NCBI RefSeq assembly: GCF_900100975.1
Contig: NZ_FNFX01000004.1
Location: 248,001 to 312,000, forward strand
Source: Methylophilus rhizosphaerae
Lineage (GTDB): Bacteria; Pseudomonadota; Gammaproteobacteria; Burkholderiales; Methylophilaceae
DNA: 64,000 nucleotides
Direction: 5' to 3'
Both the position numbers and the translations under genes were made by a program. This document shows, one piece after another, positions 29,913-39,034 of this stretch; the first letter of the stretch is position 1; every line of letters begins with the position of its first letter. The notes beneath the pieces are model-generated. The model did not search any database. It saw nothing but the letters and a program-made list of their open reading frames with translations, and was not told the origin of the DNA.

Positions 29913-32186
29913 CTAACCCTGCTCCAGCGCATCAACATCCACAGTCCAGCGGATTTTTGCCTGCAAGGGATGTTGCCAGGCCCAGTCAACGGCGGCATGC
30001 AGCAATTGTTGCAGGGCACCGCGCTGATGGCTTTGCAGCATGACATAGCCGCGCTCCATGCGATTGAGCCTGGCGAGACCCGGCCGCACCGGGTCGTAAA
30101 TAACGGGCTGGTCAGTAAAGGTCGCCACATGCTGCCGGATAAATTCGCGTCCGGCCTCTGCCAGTTCAGTTAAAAATTGCTTCACCAGCGCATAGTCCGG
30201 CGCCTCAGCTTTAATGATGGCGATATAGGTAGCGGGCGGGAACTGCAAGGCGATGCGTTCCTGCAACAGGCTGTCGGCAAATTCGGCATAATTCTGCGCC
30301 TGCAGGGCCGCAAACAGGGCATGCTGGGGAAACGCGGTCTGTATCAGTACTTCCCCCGGTTTATCGCCACGGCCAGCGCGGCCCGCCACCTGCATGAGCT
30401 GGGCGAACAGGCGTTCGCTGGCGCGATAATCCGGGCTGTACAGGGCGCTGTCGGTATCCAGCACGCCGACCAGGGTCAGGTTGGGGAAATCATGGCCTTT
30501 GGCCAGCATCTGCGTGCCAACCAGGATATCCACCTTGCCGTCATGTACGGCTGACAATAATTCGGTCAGCGCATCCTTGGCCTGGATGGTATCGCGGTCC
30601 ACCCGCGCTACCCGCGCCTGCGGGAATAGTTGTTGCAGGGTTTCTTCAATGCGCTGCGTGGCCTGGCCAACCGGACGCAGGTCGGGATTGCCACAACTCG
30701 GGCATTGCACGGGGATTCTCTGCTCCGCTCCGCAATGATGGCAGCGCAATACGCGTTGCCGCAGATGCAGCACCATCCTGGCAGAACAGCGCTGGCAATC
30801 TGCCAACCACTGGCAGGCGGAGCAGTGCAGCACTGGCGCATAACCGCGCCGGTTAATAAACAGCAGGCTTTGCTCGCCACGTTGCAGGCGCTGGGTAATC
30901 GCCTGCTTTAATTGCGGCGTCAAGCCTGCTTCTGCTGGCGAATGCGTGGTATCTATGCAGAAAATGCGCGGCAATCTGGCCTGGGCGGCAGCACGCTGTG
31001 TCAGTGTCAGCAGGCGATAGCCCGGCTTTCTGCCGGCTTGCCCAGCCGCCGGCTGCCCGCTGGCGTTATACCAGCTTTCCAGCGAAGGCGTGGCACTGCC
31101 CAGCACCACCGGGATCCCGCATTGCTTGGCGCGCACCAGCGCCACATCGCGCGCATGGTAACGCATGCCATCCTGCTGCTTGTAGGAACTGTCGTGCTCT
31201 TCGTCCAGAATCATCAGTTTCAGGTGCGGCATGGGCGTGAACACACTCAGGCGCGTGCCGATCACAATACGTGCTGCGCCAGTCTGTGCCGCCTGCCAGT
31301 TTTGCAAGCGCTCACTCTCGCTTAAATGACTATGCAGCGTCACCAGCGGAAACTGGCTGAGGCGGCTGCGAAAACGGCCTTCCAGTTGCGGGGTCAGGTT
31401 GATTTCCGGCACCATGATCAGTACCTGCGCTTGTGGTTCGGACAGCACCGTTTGCAGCAAGCGGATATAGACTTCGGTTTTACCGGAGCCGGTGACGCCA
31501 AACAGCAGCCAGGGCTGGAACTGGCGTAACGTACCGAGAATGGCCGCGACGGCGCTTGCCTGCTCTTCATTCAGCACCGGCTCATGTTCCGAAGCTGCCA
31601 GGGAAGGGCGCGTGGCCACCACTTCGCGCCGCGTGACTAAGCCGCTGTCCAGCAAAGGTTGCATGGCTTTGCGCCAGGTGGCAGATGCTTCGCCCAGCAG
31701 GGCTTCGCTACATTCTTCATGCTGTTGCAACAGCGTTATGAGCCGCGCCAGCACTTGCTGACGCTTACCGACAAAATCATCCGGTACAGGCTGCGCCAAG
31801 CGGTAAAGCCAGGTTTTGCGTGAAACCGCTGGCTTGATTTGCCGCAAGCGCAACGGCAGACTGGACAGCACGGTCTGGCCAAACGGGTAATGGTAATAGT
31901 CAGCACAGAAGCGTAGCAGTTTGAACGTGGCAGCATCCAACGGCACATCGTCAAACACTTGCAACACGGCTTTCAGCTTTTGTATCGGTATATCCGTCTC
32001 GCTGAGCAGTGCCATCACAATGCCCACCAGCTGCCGTCCGGCAAACGGTACCACCACCCGGTTACCCTCACGGATTGGCAGCCCCGGATTCAGGTAATCA
32101 AACTGGCGATCCAGCGGCACATCGAGGACCACGCGCACAATAGCAGCAGCGGAATCGACTGTAGGAGCGGGCGCTTCGGGATACAT
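29913..32186 (-). CDS. priA: Primosomal protein N' (replication restart helicase PriA)
   Basis: PriA reloads the replisome at stalled forks. The 757-residue protein has the N-terminal 3'-DNA-binding region (DVPLDRQFDYL), Walker A GVTGSGKTE, the DEEH box, and eight zinc-binding Cys (CSACQWLADCQRCSAR, CHHCG, CPSCG). The 3' end borders the two-partner secretion island, and a second, diverged copy of its last 28 codons lies at 18801-18887. Confidence 0.95.
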   Translation of the reverse strand: MYPEAPAPTVDSAAAIVRVVLDVPLDRQFDYLNPGLPIREGNRVVVPFAGRQLVGIVMALLSETDIPIQKLKAVLQVFDDVPLDAATFKLLRFCADYYHYPFGQTVLSSLPLRLRQIKPAVSRKTWLYRLAQPVPDDFVGKRQQVLARLITLLQQHEECSEALLGEASATWRKAMQPLLDSGLVTRREVVATRPSLAASEHEPVLNEEQASAVAAILGTLRQFQPWLLFGVTGSGKTEVYIRLLQTVLSEPQAQVLIMVPEINLTPQLEGRFRSRLSQFPLVTLHSHLSESERLQNWQAAQTGAARIVIGTRLSVFTPMPHLKLMILDEEHDSSYKQQDGMRYHARDVALVRAKQCGIPVVLGSATPSLESWYNASGQPAAGQAGRKPGYRLLTLTQRAAAQARLPRIFCIDTTHSPAEAGLTPQLKQAITQRLQRGEQSLLFINRRGYAPVLHCSACQWLADCQRCSARMVLHLRQRVLRCHHCGAEQRIPVQCPSCGNPDLRPVGQATQRIEETLQQLFPQARVARVDRDTIQAKDALTELLSAVHDGKVDILVGTQMLAKGHDFPNLTLVGVLDTDSALYSPDYRASERLFAQLMQVAGRAGRGDKPGEVLIQTAFPQHALFAALQAQNYAEFADSLLQERIALQFPPATYIAIIKAEAPDYALVKQFLTELAEAGREFIRQHVATFTDQPVIYDPVRPGLARLNRMERGYVMLQSHQRGALQQLLHAAVDWAWQHPLQAKIRWTVDVDALEQG

Positions 32187-32245
32187 GGGTGAAAATGGCT
32201 AATTAGGTTAAAATGGCGGTTTGACTATTCAGCAGCATTTTAACC

Positions 32246-33904
32246 TTGAAACAAACGATCACAGAACTGATTCTGCAAGCGGTGCAACCGCTGGTGGACG
32301 ACACCTCCGGCCTGAATATTATTCTTGAGCGGCCCAAGTCGGCCGAACACGGTGACTTTGCCAGCAATATCGCCATGCAACTGGCCAAACCCCTCAGACA
32401 GAATCCACGTGCGATTGCACAGGCCATTATTGATGGGCTACCTGCCAACACCTTACTGAGCAAGGTGGAGATTGCTGGCGCCGGTTTCATCAATTTCTTC
32501 CTGTCGGCGGATAGCAAGCAGGGCGTTGTCAAAGAGATTTTTGGGGCAGGTGCAGCATTTGGCCGCAATACTTCCGGCCAGCAGCAAAAAGTGCAGGTGG
32601 AGTTCGTGTCCGCCAACCCGACCGGCCCGCTGCATGTCGGTCATGGCCGCGGCGCAGCCGTGGGCGATTGCCTGTGCCGCCTGCTGGAAGCCAATGGTTG
32701 GAAGGTGACGCGCGAGTTTTATTACAACGATGCCGGCGCGCAGATTGATAACCTGACCAAATCCGTGCATGCACGTGCGCAAGGCATCACGCCTGAAGAT
32801 GCACGCTTCCCCGAAGACGGTTATCGTGGCGAATATATTGCCGAGATTGCCCAGGCTTACCTGGCCAAAGAGACGGTGACAGCCGACGATATGGCCGTGA
32901 CTGCCAGCGGCGATATCAATGATGCCGAATCCATCCGTAAATTTGCAGTAGCTTATCTGCGTCATGAGCAGGACCTTGATTTGCAGGCTTTCCAGATCAA
33001 GTTTGACGTATTTTCGCTGGAAAGTGCCCTGTACACCGAAGGCAAAGTGGAAAATACGGTACAGGCTCTGATTGCCAGCGGCCATACTTACGAGCAGGAT
33101 GATGCCTTGTGGTTGCGTACCACCGATTTCGGCGATGACAAAGACCGCGTCATGCGCAAAAAAGAGGGTGGCTACACCTATTTTGTGCCGGATGTCGCCT
33201 ATCATCGCGAAAAATGGAACCGCGGTTTCACACGCGTGATTAACGAACAGGGCGCCGACCACCACAGCACCATCACCCGGGTACGCGCCGGTTTGCAGGC
33301 GCTGGATGCCGGCATTCCGCAAGGCTGGCCAGAGTACGTGCTGCACCAGATGGTAACCGTGATGCGCGGCGGCGAAGAAGTCAAATTGTCCAAGCGTGCC
33401 GGCAGCTACGTTACCTTGCGCGACCTGATTGAAGAGGTCGGCTGTGATGCCACCCGCTATTTCCTGGCCGCCCGCAGCCCGGATTCGCAGCTGGTGTTCG
33501 ATATTGACCTGGCGCGTGCGCAGACCAATGACAACCCGGTTTACTATATCCAGTACGCCCATGCGCGGATTTGCAGTGTGCTGAACCAATGGGGCGGTGA
33601 CAGTGCCAGCCTGGCAGGCGCGGATTTATCTCCGCTGCAAAGTGCGGCAGAAACCGCGCTGATGCAGGCACTCAGCCAGTACCCGGAAGTGGTGGCCACT
33701 GCCTGCCAGGCATCGGCACCGCACATGGTCGCCAACTACCTTAAAGAACTAGCCAGTGCCCTGCATAGTTATTACAATGACACCAAGTTTTTGGTGGATG
33801 AGTCACAGCTCAAGCTGGCTCGCCTGGCATTGATTACGGCCACGCGTACGGTATTGCGTAACGGCCTGGGCCTGCTGGGCGTCAGCGCCCCGGAAAAAAT
33901 GTAA
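32246..33904 (+). CDS. argS: Arginyl-tRNA synthetase
   Basis: This 552-residue class I synthetase has the HVGHG form of the HIGH motif ([12 protein letters not shown]), KLSKRAGS as KMSKS, and a C-terminal anticodon-binding domain. The start is a TTG at 32246 (LKQTITELI): the first in-frame ATG comes only after the conserved [10 protein letters not shown], so it is too late. No good ribosome site precedes the TTG. It is divergent from priA with 59 bases between them. Confidence 0.94.
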   Translation: MKQTITELILQAVQPLVDDTSGLNIILERPKSAEHGDFASNIAMQLAKPLRQNPRAIAQAIIDGLPANTLLSKVEIAGAGFINFFLSADSKQGVVKEIFGAGAAFGRNTSGQQQKVQVEFVSANPTGPLHVGHGRGAAVGDCLCRLLEANGWKVTREFYYNDAGAQIDNLTKSVHARAQGITPEDARFPEDGYRGEYIAEIAQAYLAKETVTADDMAVTASGDINDAESIRKFAVAYLRHEQDLDLQAFQIKFDVFSLESALYTEGKVENTVQALIASGHTYEQDDALWLRTTDFGDDKDRVMRKKEGGYTYFVPDVAYHREKWNRGFTRVINEQGADHHSTITRVRAGLQALDAGIPQGWPEYVLHQMVTVMRGGEEVKLSKRAGSYVTLRDLIEEVGCDATRYFLAARSPDSQLVFDIDLARAQTNDNPVYYIQYAHARICSVLNQWGGDSASLAGADLSPLQSAAETALMQALSQYPEVVATACQASAPHMVANYLKELASALHSYYNDTKFLVDESQLKLARLALITATRTVLRNGLGLLGVSAPEKM

Positions 33905-33937
33905 GTTCCTTTTGAAACAAAACGGTTAAACACACTC

Positions 33938-34528
33938 ATGAGTCGCGACTACAAACCCGCCCAGGCCAAAGCTAAAACAAAAAACAGTGGCAGTACCTTT
34001 TTCAATGGCTTGCTGGTGGGTCTTTTCCTCGGCGTCGCCATGACGGTGGCCCTGATCATCTATATCAAAGGCGACCACAGCCCCTTCTCCAGCGCCTTCA
34101 AAAAAGATGAAGGCCAGCAGGAGATCCCGATTAAAAGTACGGTGACCGAAGAAGAAATCAAACCCGGTAGTGCCGCCATCGAAGACCCGAACAAGTTTGA
34201 TTTCTACACCATCCTGCCGGATACCGAGAGCAAAATCAGCGAGCAGCAGATCAGGAAAAACACGCCCATCAAACAGGAAAGCTATTTTATCCAGGTGGGT
34301 GCGTTTGCCAGGGAAGATGATGCCAATAACCTGAAAACCCGGCTGGCGCTAGTCGGGTTTGAAGCCTTTGTGCAAACGGCCGACATCCCCAACAAAGGCA
34401 CCATGCACCGGGTGCGCATGGGCCCGCTGAATGACCCGGCCAAGATCAGCAAACTGAGCCATGAACTGGAAAGCAATGGCTTCCAGGCCAGCCTGATCAA
34501 GGTCAATATCGAGTCCTCCACCCATTAA
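33938..34528 (+). CDS. SPOR-domain membrane protein (FtsN-like)
   Basis: This 196-residue protein has a short cytoplasmic start, one membrane helix (about 22-43), a charged linker and a C-terminal SPOR domain (YFIQVGAFAREDDANNL...GTMHRVRMGP). SPOR domains bind denuded septal peptidoglycan. It follows argS by 33 bases, a common arrangement in betaproteobacteria. A division role is inferred. Confidence 0.87.
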   Translation: MSRDYKPAQAKAKTKNSGSTFFNGLLVGLFLGVAMTVALIIYIKGDHSPFSSAFKKDEGQQEIPIKSTVTEEEIKPGSAAIEDPNKFDFYTILPDTESKISEQQIRKNTPIKQESYFIQVGAFAREDDANNLKTRLALVGFEAFVQTADIPNKGTMHRVRMGPLNDPAKISKLSHELESNGFQASLIKVNIESSTH

Positions 34529-34664
34529 CGGATGGCACGCGATGGCACCGGATTCGATTGATTTGGATTTGATTACACGGGACTGTCATCGCTTTGACGC
34601 CTTCGCCCGTTAAACCATCACTTTTCTACCCAACCATTTTCCATTAAACAAGGAAACCAATTTT

Positions 34665-35309
34665 ATGAAGAACATGTTGTTGAGTTTGATGCTGTGGGCA
34701 GGTTTGGCCTCTGGCGCTGCCTGGGCGGATACGCCGCAATTGGGCACACAATTTGAGCAGGTCGCACAACAGATCACCACCGACCAGCCAGCCAAAATCG
34801 AAGTAATGGAAATTTTCTGGTACGGCTGCCCGCATTGCTACCACATGGAACAACCGCTGGACGCCTGGGTGAAAAAATTACCGTCCGATGTCTATTTCAA
34901 ACGCGTGCCTGGCCTGCCTAACCCAAGCTGGGCGCCAATGGCCAAGGCCTATTACGCCATGCAGGAACTCGGTGTGCTGGATAAACTGCATAGCAAGTTA
35001 TTTGATGCCATCCACAAAAGCAAAACCCTGAATCCGGCCGACGAAGCCGGTGCGATTGACTGGGTGACCCAACAAGGCGGCCTGGACAAAATCAAGGTGG
35101 AAAAAGCCTTTAAATCTTTTGCCACCAATATGCAATTGAACAAAGCCATGCAGATTTTCCGCGCTTCCGGTGCCACCGGCGTACCGGCACTGGTAATCGA
35201 TGGCAAGTATATTACCGGTAGTTCCATGGCTGGTGGCAATGAAGCAGCCCTGCAAACCGCGGATTACATTATCCAGAATATCCGTAAAGAGAAGGCCGCC
35301 AAAAAATAA
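34665..35309 (+). CDS. dsbA: Periplasmic thiol:disulfide oxidoreductase DsbA
   Basis: This 214-residue protein has a signal peptide cleaved after AWA (residue 21), the redox motif C55-P-H-C58 and the cis-Pro loop GVPALVID. It introduces disulfides into exported proteins; candidate clients here include XoxF with its vicinal disulfide and TpsA with its C-terminal Cys pair. A strong terminator follows. Confidence 0.93.
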   Translation: MKNMLLSLMLWAGLASGAAWADTPQLGTQFEQVAQQITTDQPAKIEVMEIFWYGCPHCYHMEQPLDAWVKKLPSDVYFKRVPGLPNPSWAPMAKAYYAMQELGVLDKLHSKLFDAIHKSKTLNPADEAGAIDWVTQQGGLDKIKVEKAFKSFATNMQLNKAMQIFRASGATGVPALVIDGKYITGSSMAGGNEAALQTADYIIQNIRKEKAAKK

Positions 35310-35327
35310 AGCATTAAGCTGGCCAGC

Positions 35328-35352
35328 AAAAAGCCCTGTTCACACAGGGCTT
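35328..35352. terminator. Bidirectional terminator between dsbA and the potassium channel gene
   Basis: AAAAAGCCCTGT and ACAGGGCTTTTTT form a perfect stem with loop TCAC, and U-tracts on both strands. The two flanking genes converge. Confidence 0.9.
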
Positions 35353-35358
35353 TTTTAT

Positions 35359-37050
35359 TTAGCTGCGCAACCAGCGACCTATCCACGTTTCCGGCATTTC
35401 GCTACCAGTGACCAGGTAGTGCAGGGTTTTAATATCATGCATGACATAACGCTGGATAGACTTTGCCTGATCCATGCCGCAACACAGGATTTTGTCACCA
35501 ATCTGCAAAGGCGTGGACAACTCGGGCAACAGCAATTTCTGCTCACCCCGCATCAGCATCAACGGTACCACCGGCATTTCAAAACGCTGCTGGCCGGAGG
35601 GACTTAAGGTCAGGTGCTTGATGGTTGGCTGCAGGCCTTGCTCCATCAAGGCACACACCGCAAACGCCATCTCTCCTGCAATGGTCAGGTCCCAAGTATC
35701 CGGCACGTGCTCGCCCAGCTTGGAGACCAGTTGCGCAATCACCGCATTGGCCCAGGCATTGGTCTGGTGCCTGGCAGTCGCCAGGAACTCCGCCAGCATG
35801 GGCGAGACCATATAGGACAAACAGGTATGCGCAATCACATCGCTGGGCTGCATGGTGATGTCGGCATTAAAGTGCTGGAACAGCGGATCATTGTGACGCT
35901 TGTTCTTGCGGATAATCACAAACAGTTCCGGATTGGCCTCCAGCGCCGTCATCACAATCGACAGGTTGTTAATATCGTTATCGGTACCGGCCACAATGCC
36001 CACGGCTTTATCCACACCGGCCTGCTGCAGGATATGCGACTCCACGCCACTACCGACAATACAGTGATTGCATTGCGTGCCAACCGGGTCGGCCTCGATA
36101 ATGGTCACATTCATGGCGCCGCTTTGCAGGCTGTTCACCACCGATTTGCCAAAGCGGCCAAAACCACAGGCAATCCAGTTGCCACTGGGAATCGCCGCCG
36201 GTGCGGCAATCGCATCACCAGGCGCGCGCGTCAGCCACTCATGTAACAGGTAAGTGCCAAGCGCATTCAACCGCATGGCCAGGTGCTCACCAAAAATCTT
36301 GTAAGGGTTAATGATATGGTCGGTGCCGAAAGACGCCATATTGGCCGCCACCACATCATTTTCCACGCGTGCCAGCACCGGCAGTTCCGGGGTCATCAGT
36401 TTGATCGCCACCGAAATTGCCAGGTTGGCATGGTCATCATCGGTCAGTGCCGCCACACCGCGGCACATCGGGTTTTTAATACCAGCGTAGAGCAGCACTT
36501 CAGAGAGCTGGGCATCCGCGCATAAATGCGGAATATAAAACTGGTAATCGGTCATTTCCAGCTCGTTGACGCGATCCGGCGAAATCTCCAGCACCACCAC
36601 CCGCAACTCGTTTTTATCCAGCGCCCGCACCAGCTCACTGCCGGTTTCGCCATAACCGCAAATCAGGTAAAACGGCTCCATCAGGTTGCAGACATCGCGC
36701 TGGAATTTGGCGGTTTTAATCGCCTGCTTGAGCGAGGTCTCCTGGAACAGCGCAATAATCGCCCCGATGGCATAAAACCAGGCAATCACGGTCAGGTAAA
36801 TCGACAACGTCATCCAGAGGCGCTGGTGAGCAGTAAACGGATAGGGGATCTCACCGAAACCGATGGTGGTCGCGGTATAGCTCAGTATATAAAACGCATC
36901 GAAAAAACCCAGGTGATAAGGCCGGCCATGATCATCAATACCGGTAATCAGCACAAAACCGATCAGGGCAATGGCATAGCTGATAATCACCAGCAGCAAC
37001 GGCGCGCGCATGCGCCGCAGGATAAGGAAAATAATTTGATTGAGACTCAT
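35359..37050 (-). CDS. Two-TM potassium channel with two RCK (TrkA-N) domains
   Basis: This 563-residue inner-membrane protein has two helices around a pore loop with filter TIGFGE (residues 62-67; TVGYGD in classical channels). Two cytoplasmic Rossmann-type RCK domains follow: GYGETGSELV near residue 132 and GFGRFGKSVV near residue 303. The tandem RCK units could form the gating ring within one subunit. The Val/Tyr to Ile/Phe filter change is tolerated in K+ channels. The gene downstream of the next membrane protein shares its strand and 28-base spacing. Confidence 0.85.
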   Translation of the reverse strand: MSLNQIIFLILRRMRAPLLLVIISYAIALIGFVLITGIDDHGRPYHLGFFDAFYILSYTATTIGFGEIPYPFTAHQRLWMTLSIYLTVIAWFYAIGAIIALFQETSLKQAIKTAKFQRDVCNLMEPFYLICGYGETGSELVRALDKNELRVVVLEISPDRVNELEMTDYQFYIPHLCADAQLSEVLLYAGIKNPMCRGVAALTDDDHANLAISVAIKLMTPELPVLARVENDVVAANMASFGTDHIINPYKIFGEHLAMRLNALGTYLLHEWLTRAPGDAIAAPAAIPSGNWIACGFGRFGKSVVNSLQSGAMNVTIIEADPVGTQCNHCIVGSGVESHILQQAGVDKAVGIVAGTDNDINNLSIVMTALEANPELFVIIRKNKRHNDPLFQHFNADITMQPSDVIAHTCLSYMVSPMLAEFLATARHQTNAWANAVIAQLVSKLGEHVPDTWDLTIAGEMAFAVCALMEQGLQPTIKHLTLSPSGQQRFEMPVVPLMLMRGEQKLLLPELSTPLQIGDKILCCGMDQAKSIQRYVMHDIKTLHYLVTGSEMPETWIGRWLRS

Positions 37051-37078
37051 CGCTGTCCCTGCAGACGCGGAGGAGGGA

Positions 37079-37453
37079 TTAACGACGCAACGTCACCGTT
37101 TCGTAGATCAGCAGGATCACCGAGGTGATATTGGCCAGGAAAGCACCGCCCGATAGCGACACAATCCCGACGATCACTTCCGGCTGCATGCCTTTATCCC
37201 CGGCCGCAGTCCAGATAATCGCTGCTGCAATCAATTGCAAATCCGCCACCAGGCTGGTCGCCAGGTGAATGGCGCCAATCTGCGTGCGATCACCAAACTT
37301 CAATACCGTCGCAATCAGGTTAACCACAATCGCGATATACAACTCATAATGCAAATGATGCTGGGGATTATCAATCTGGCCGACAAAAAAGCCGAAATTG
37401 AGCGTCATCGCCAGGATAATAAAAAAGCCAAAGATTACTTTTTCCAAGTTCAT
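37079..37453 (-). CDS. Small membrane protein (DUF6394-like)
   Basis: This 124-residue protein has about four hydrophobic helices (residues 5-25, 37-55, 62-85 and 93-120) and no catalytic motif. Its sequence resembles the uncharacterised DUF6394 family. It lies 28 bases upstream of the RCK potassium channel gene in the same operon, which suggests an accessory role for the channel; this is inferred from position only. Confidence 0.7.
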   Translation of the reverse strand: MNLEKVIFGFFIILAMTLNFGFFVGQIDNPQHHLHYELYIAIVVNLIATVLKFGDRTQIGAIHLATSLVADLQLIAAAIIWTAAGDKGMQPEVIVGIVSLSGGAFLANITSVILLIYETVTLRR

Positions 37454-37514
37454 CCGTGTTTCCTCTTATCGTTTTATGGCATTCTAACCCAATCACTTTT
37501 ATTTCGTACTGTTT

Positions 37515-38318
37515 ATGCAAGCATCCAACACATCCCTACGCATCGTCATCACCGGCGCCAGCAGCGGCATAGGCCAGGCCCTGGCACTTGCCTATGCCCG
37601 CCAATATGGTGCGCGCTGCACACTGGCACTGATCGCGCGCAACCAGTCTGCGCTAGCCACACTACAGCAACAAGTCACCGCATTAAACAGCCAGGCCTAC
37701 AGTTACGTGGCTGATGTGCGCGATGCGGCGCGCATACAAGCGATTGCGAAAGACTTTTTAACCCAGGCAGGCACACCCAATATTGTGATCGCCAATGCCG
37801 GTGTCAGTCGCGGCACCCTGACGGAATATCAACAAGATATTCCCGCCTTCCAGGCCGTGTTTGATACCAATGTCATGGGCCTGGTACACACCTTTCAGCC
37901 TTTTATTGCCGCCATGAAAACTGCCGCAGGCCGAGGCGAACCTGCACAACTGGTCGGCATTGCCAGCGTCGCCGGTATTCGTGGCTTGCCCGGTGCCGGC
38001 GCCTACAGCGCCAGCAAAGCTGCTGCCATCACCTACCTGGAAAGCCTGCGGGTGGAAATGCAGCTTTACGGCATCAGTGTCACGACCATTGCACCAGGCT
38101 ATATCCGCACCCCAATGACGAATATCAATACTTACCCGATGCCGTTTTTAATGGATGTGGACGTATTTGCCAGTAAAGCACTCAAAGCAATTCACCAGCA
38201 CAAACGCTACACCGTCATCCCCTGGCAAATGGGCATCATCGCCAGGTTTATGCGCCTGCTACCCGCCTGTGTGTGGGATTTCATCATGAAAAAAGCCCCG
38301 CACAAGGCGAGGCTTTAA
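37515..38318 (+). CDS. Short-chain dehydrogenase/reductase
   Basis: This 267-residue NAD(P)-dependent oxidoreductase has the cofactor motif GASSGIGQ (about residues 13-20), NAGVSRG, and the catalytic Ser...Tyr-x-x-x-Lys (SVAGIRG...YSASK). The hydrophobic C-terminal part resembles classical SDRs acting on lipids or ketones, but the substrate is unknown. Confidence 0.88.
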   Translation: MQASNTSLRIVITGASSGIGQALALAYARQYGARCTLALIARNQSALATLQQQVTALNSQAYSYVADVRDAARIQAIAKDFLTQAGTPNIVIANAGVSRGTLTEYQQDIPAFQAVFDTNVMGLVHTFQPFIAAMKTAAGRGEPAQLVGIASVAGIRGLPGAGAYSASKAAAITYLESLRVEMQLYGISVTTIAPGYIRTPMTNINTYPMPFLMDVDVFASKALKAIHQHKRYTVIPWQMGIIARFMRLLPACVWDFIMKKAPHKARL

Positions 38319-38337
38319 TCACTGGTATTTCAATAAC

Positions 38338-38673
38338 CTAGGTTAAATCTTTAATCGTTTCAGTAGAACCATTGGTTTTCACCGAAGCAATGCCGTTATC
38401 ACGCCCAGCTTCTGCAGAATACATCTGGCTGGTACCAATCACTTGGCTATTGGCCGCCAGCAAATTGAAATAAGGGCGGCCATCTTTCGCTGTCAACTTC
38501 TGGTAGCGGTCATCCGACCCACTGTTTTTTTGGACAGAAGCAATGCCGTTCTGAGCCGCTGCCTTGGTGGTGTATTGCTCGCTCCTGAGAATCTGTTCCC
38601 CATTACCTGCCTTCAATGCAAAACTGAATTGACCGTTTGCATCACTTTTTGTCAGTTCAAACCAACCTGCCAT
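38338..38673 (-). CDS. YegP-like DUF1508 protein
   Basis: This 111-residue protein is a tandem duplication of a 50-residue unit: GWFELTKSDANGQFSFALKA, then a matching PYFNLLAANSQVIGTSQMY, each ending in NGIASV. This is the YegP layout; function is unknown. The ATG at 38673 has GGGAG upstream at good distance, better than the in-frame ATG at 38691. Confidence 0.9.
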   Translation of the reverse strand: MAGWFELTKSDANGQFSFALKAGNGEQILRSEQYTTKAAAQNGIASVQKNSGSDDRYQKLTAKDGRPYFNLLAANSQVIGTSQMYSAEAGRDNGIASVKTNGSTETIKDLT

Positions 38674-39034
38674 CGCTCTCTCCCTATTCACATTAAAAAA
38701 TTTATGATTTATTAAACCATCAGGAACAGATAGAGAACTATCGAAGAGGCAGAAATTTTACATAACTTTATAACTACATCGCTCGCAATACTTTACATTT
38801 ACCTTTCCTGATGAGATTACGAACTGGATTATATTGCCGATAGAGTTAAAACAAGGGGTTGGAGAGCATCACTTGTTTCATCCAGCAGAGTTTATAGATT
38901 TATGATGGCTCAACCTTTTAGGATTGACCGAGAACCTTAAATGATAAAAACTGTAGTTTAAAGGCATTAATTGCTGCTATTTAGCCATTTTGGGTAAAAA
39001 TTGCCACTGATAGATAATTTTAAAGATAACAAAA
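38674..39034. other. A+T-rich gap at the left edge of the putative conflict-system island
   Basis: No gene is supported here. Base composition shifts to A+T-rich from about 38700. A weak promoter-like TTGACC lies at 38924-38929, and a second possible -35/-10 pair lies near 38969-39000 upstream of the ATPase gene. No tRNA, integrase or clear direct repeat is seen at this edge. Confidence 0.4.

Noticed and set aside
32453-33589. 378-codon open frame antisense to argS
   Set aside because: It is a shadow of argS, whose HIGH and KMSKS motifs are intact.
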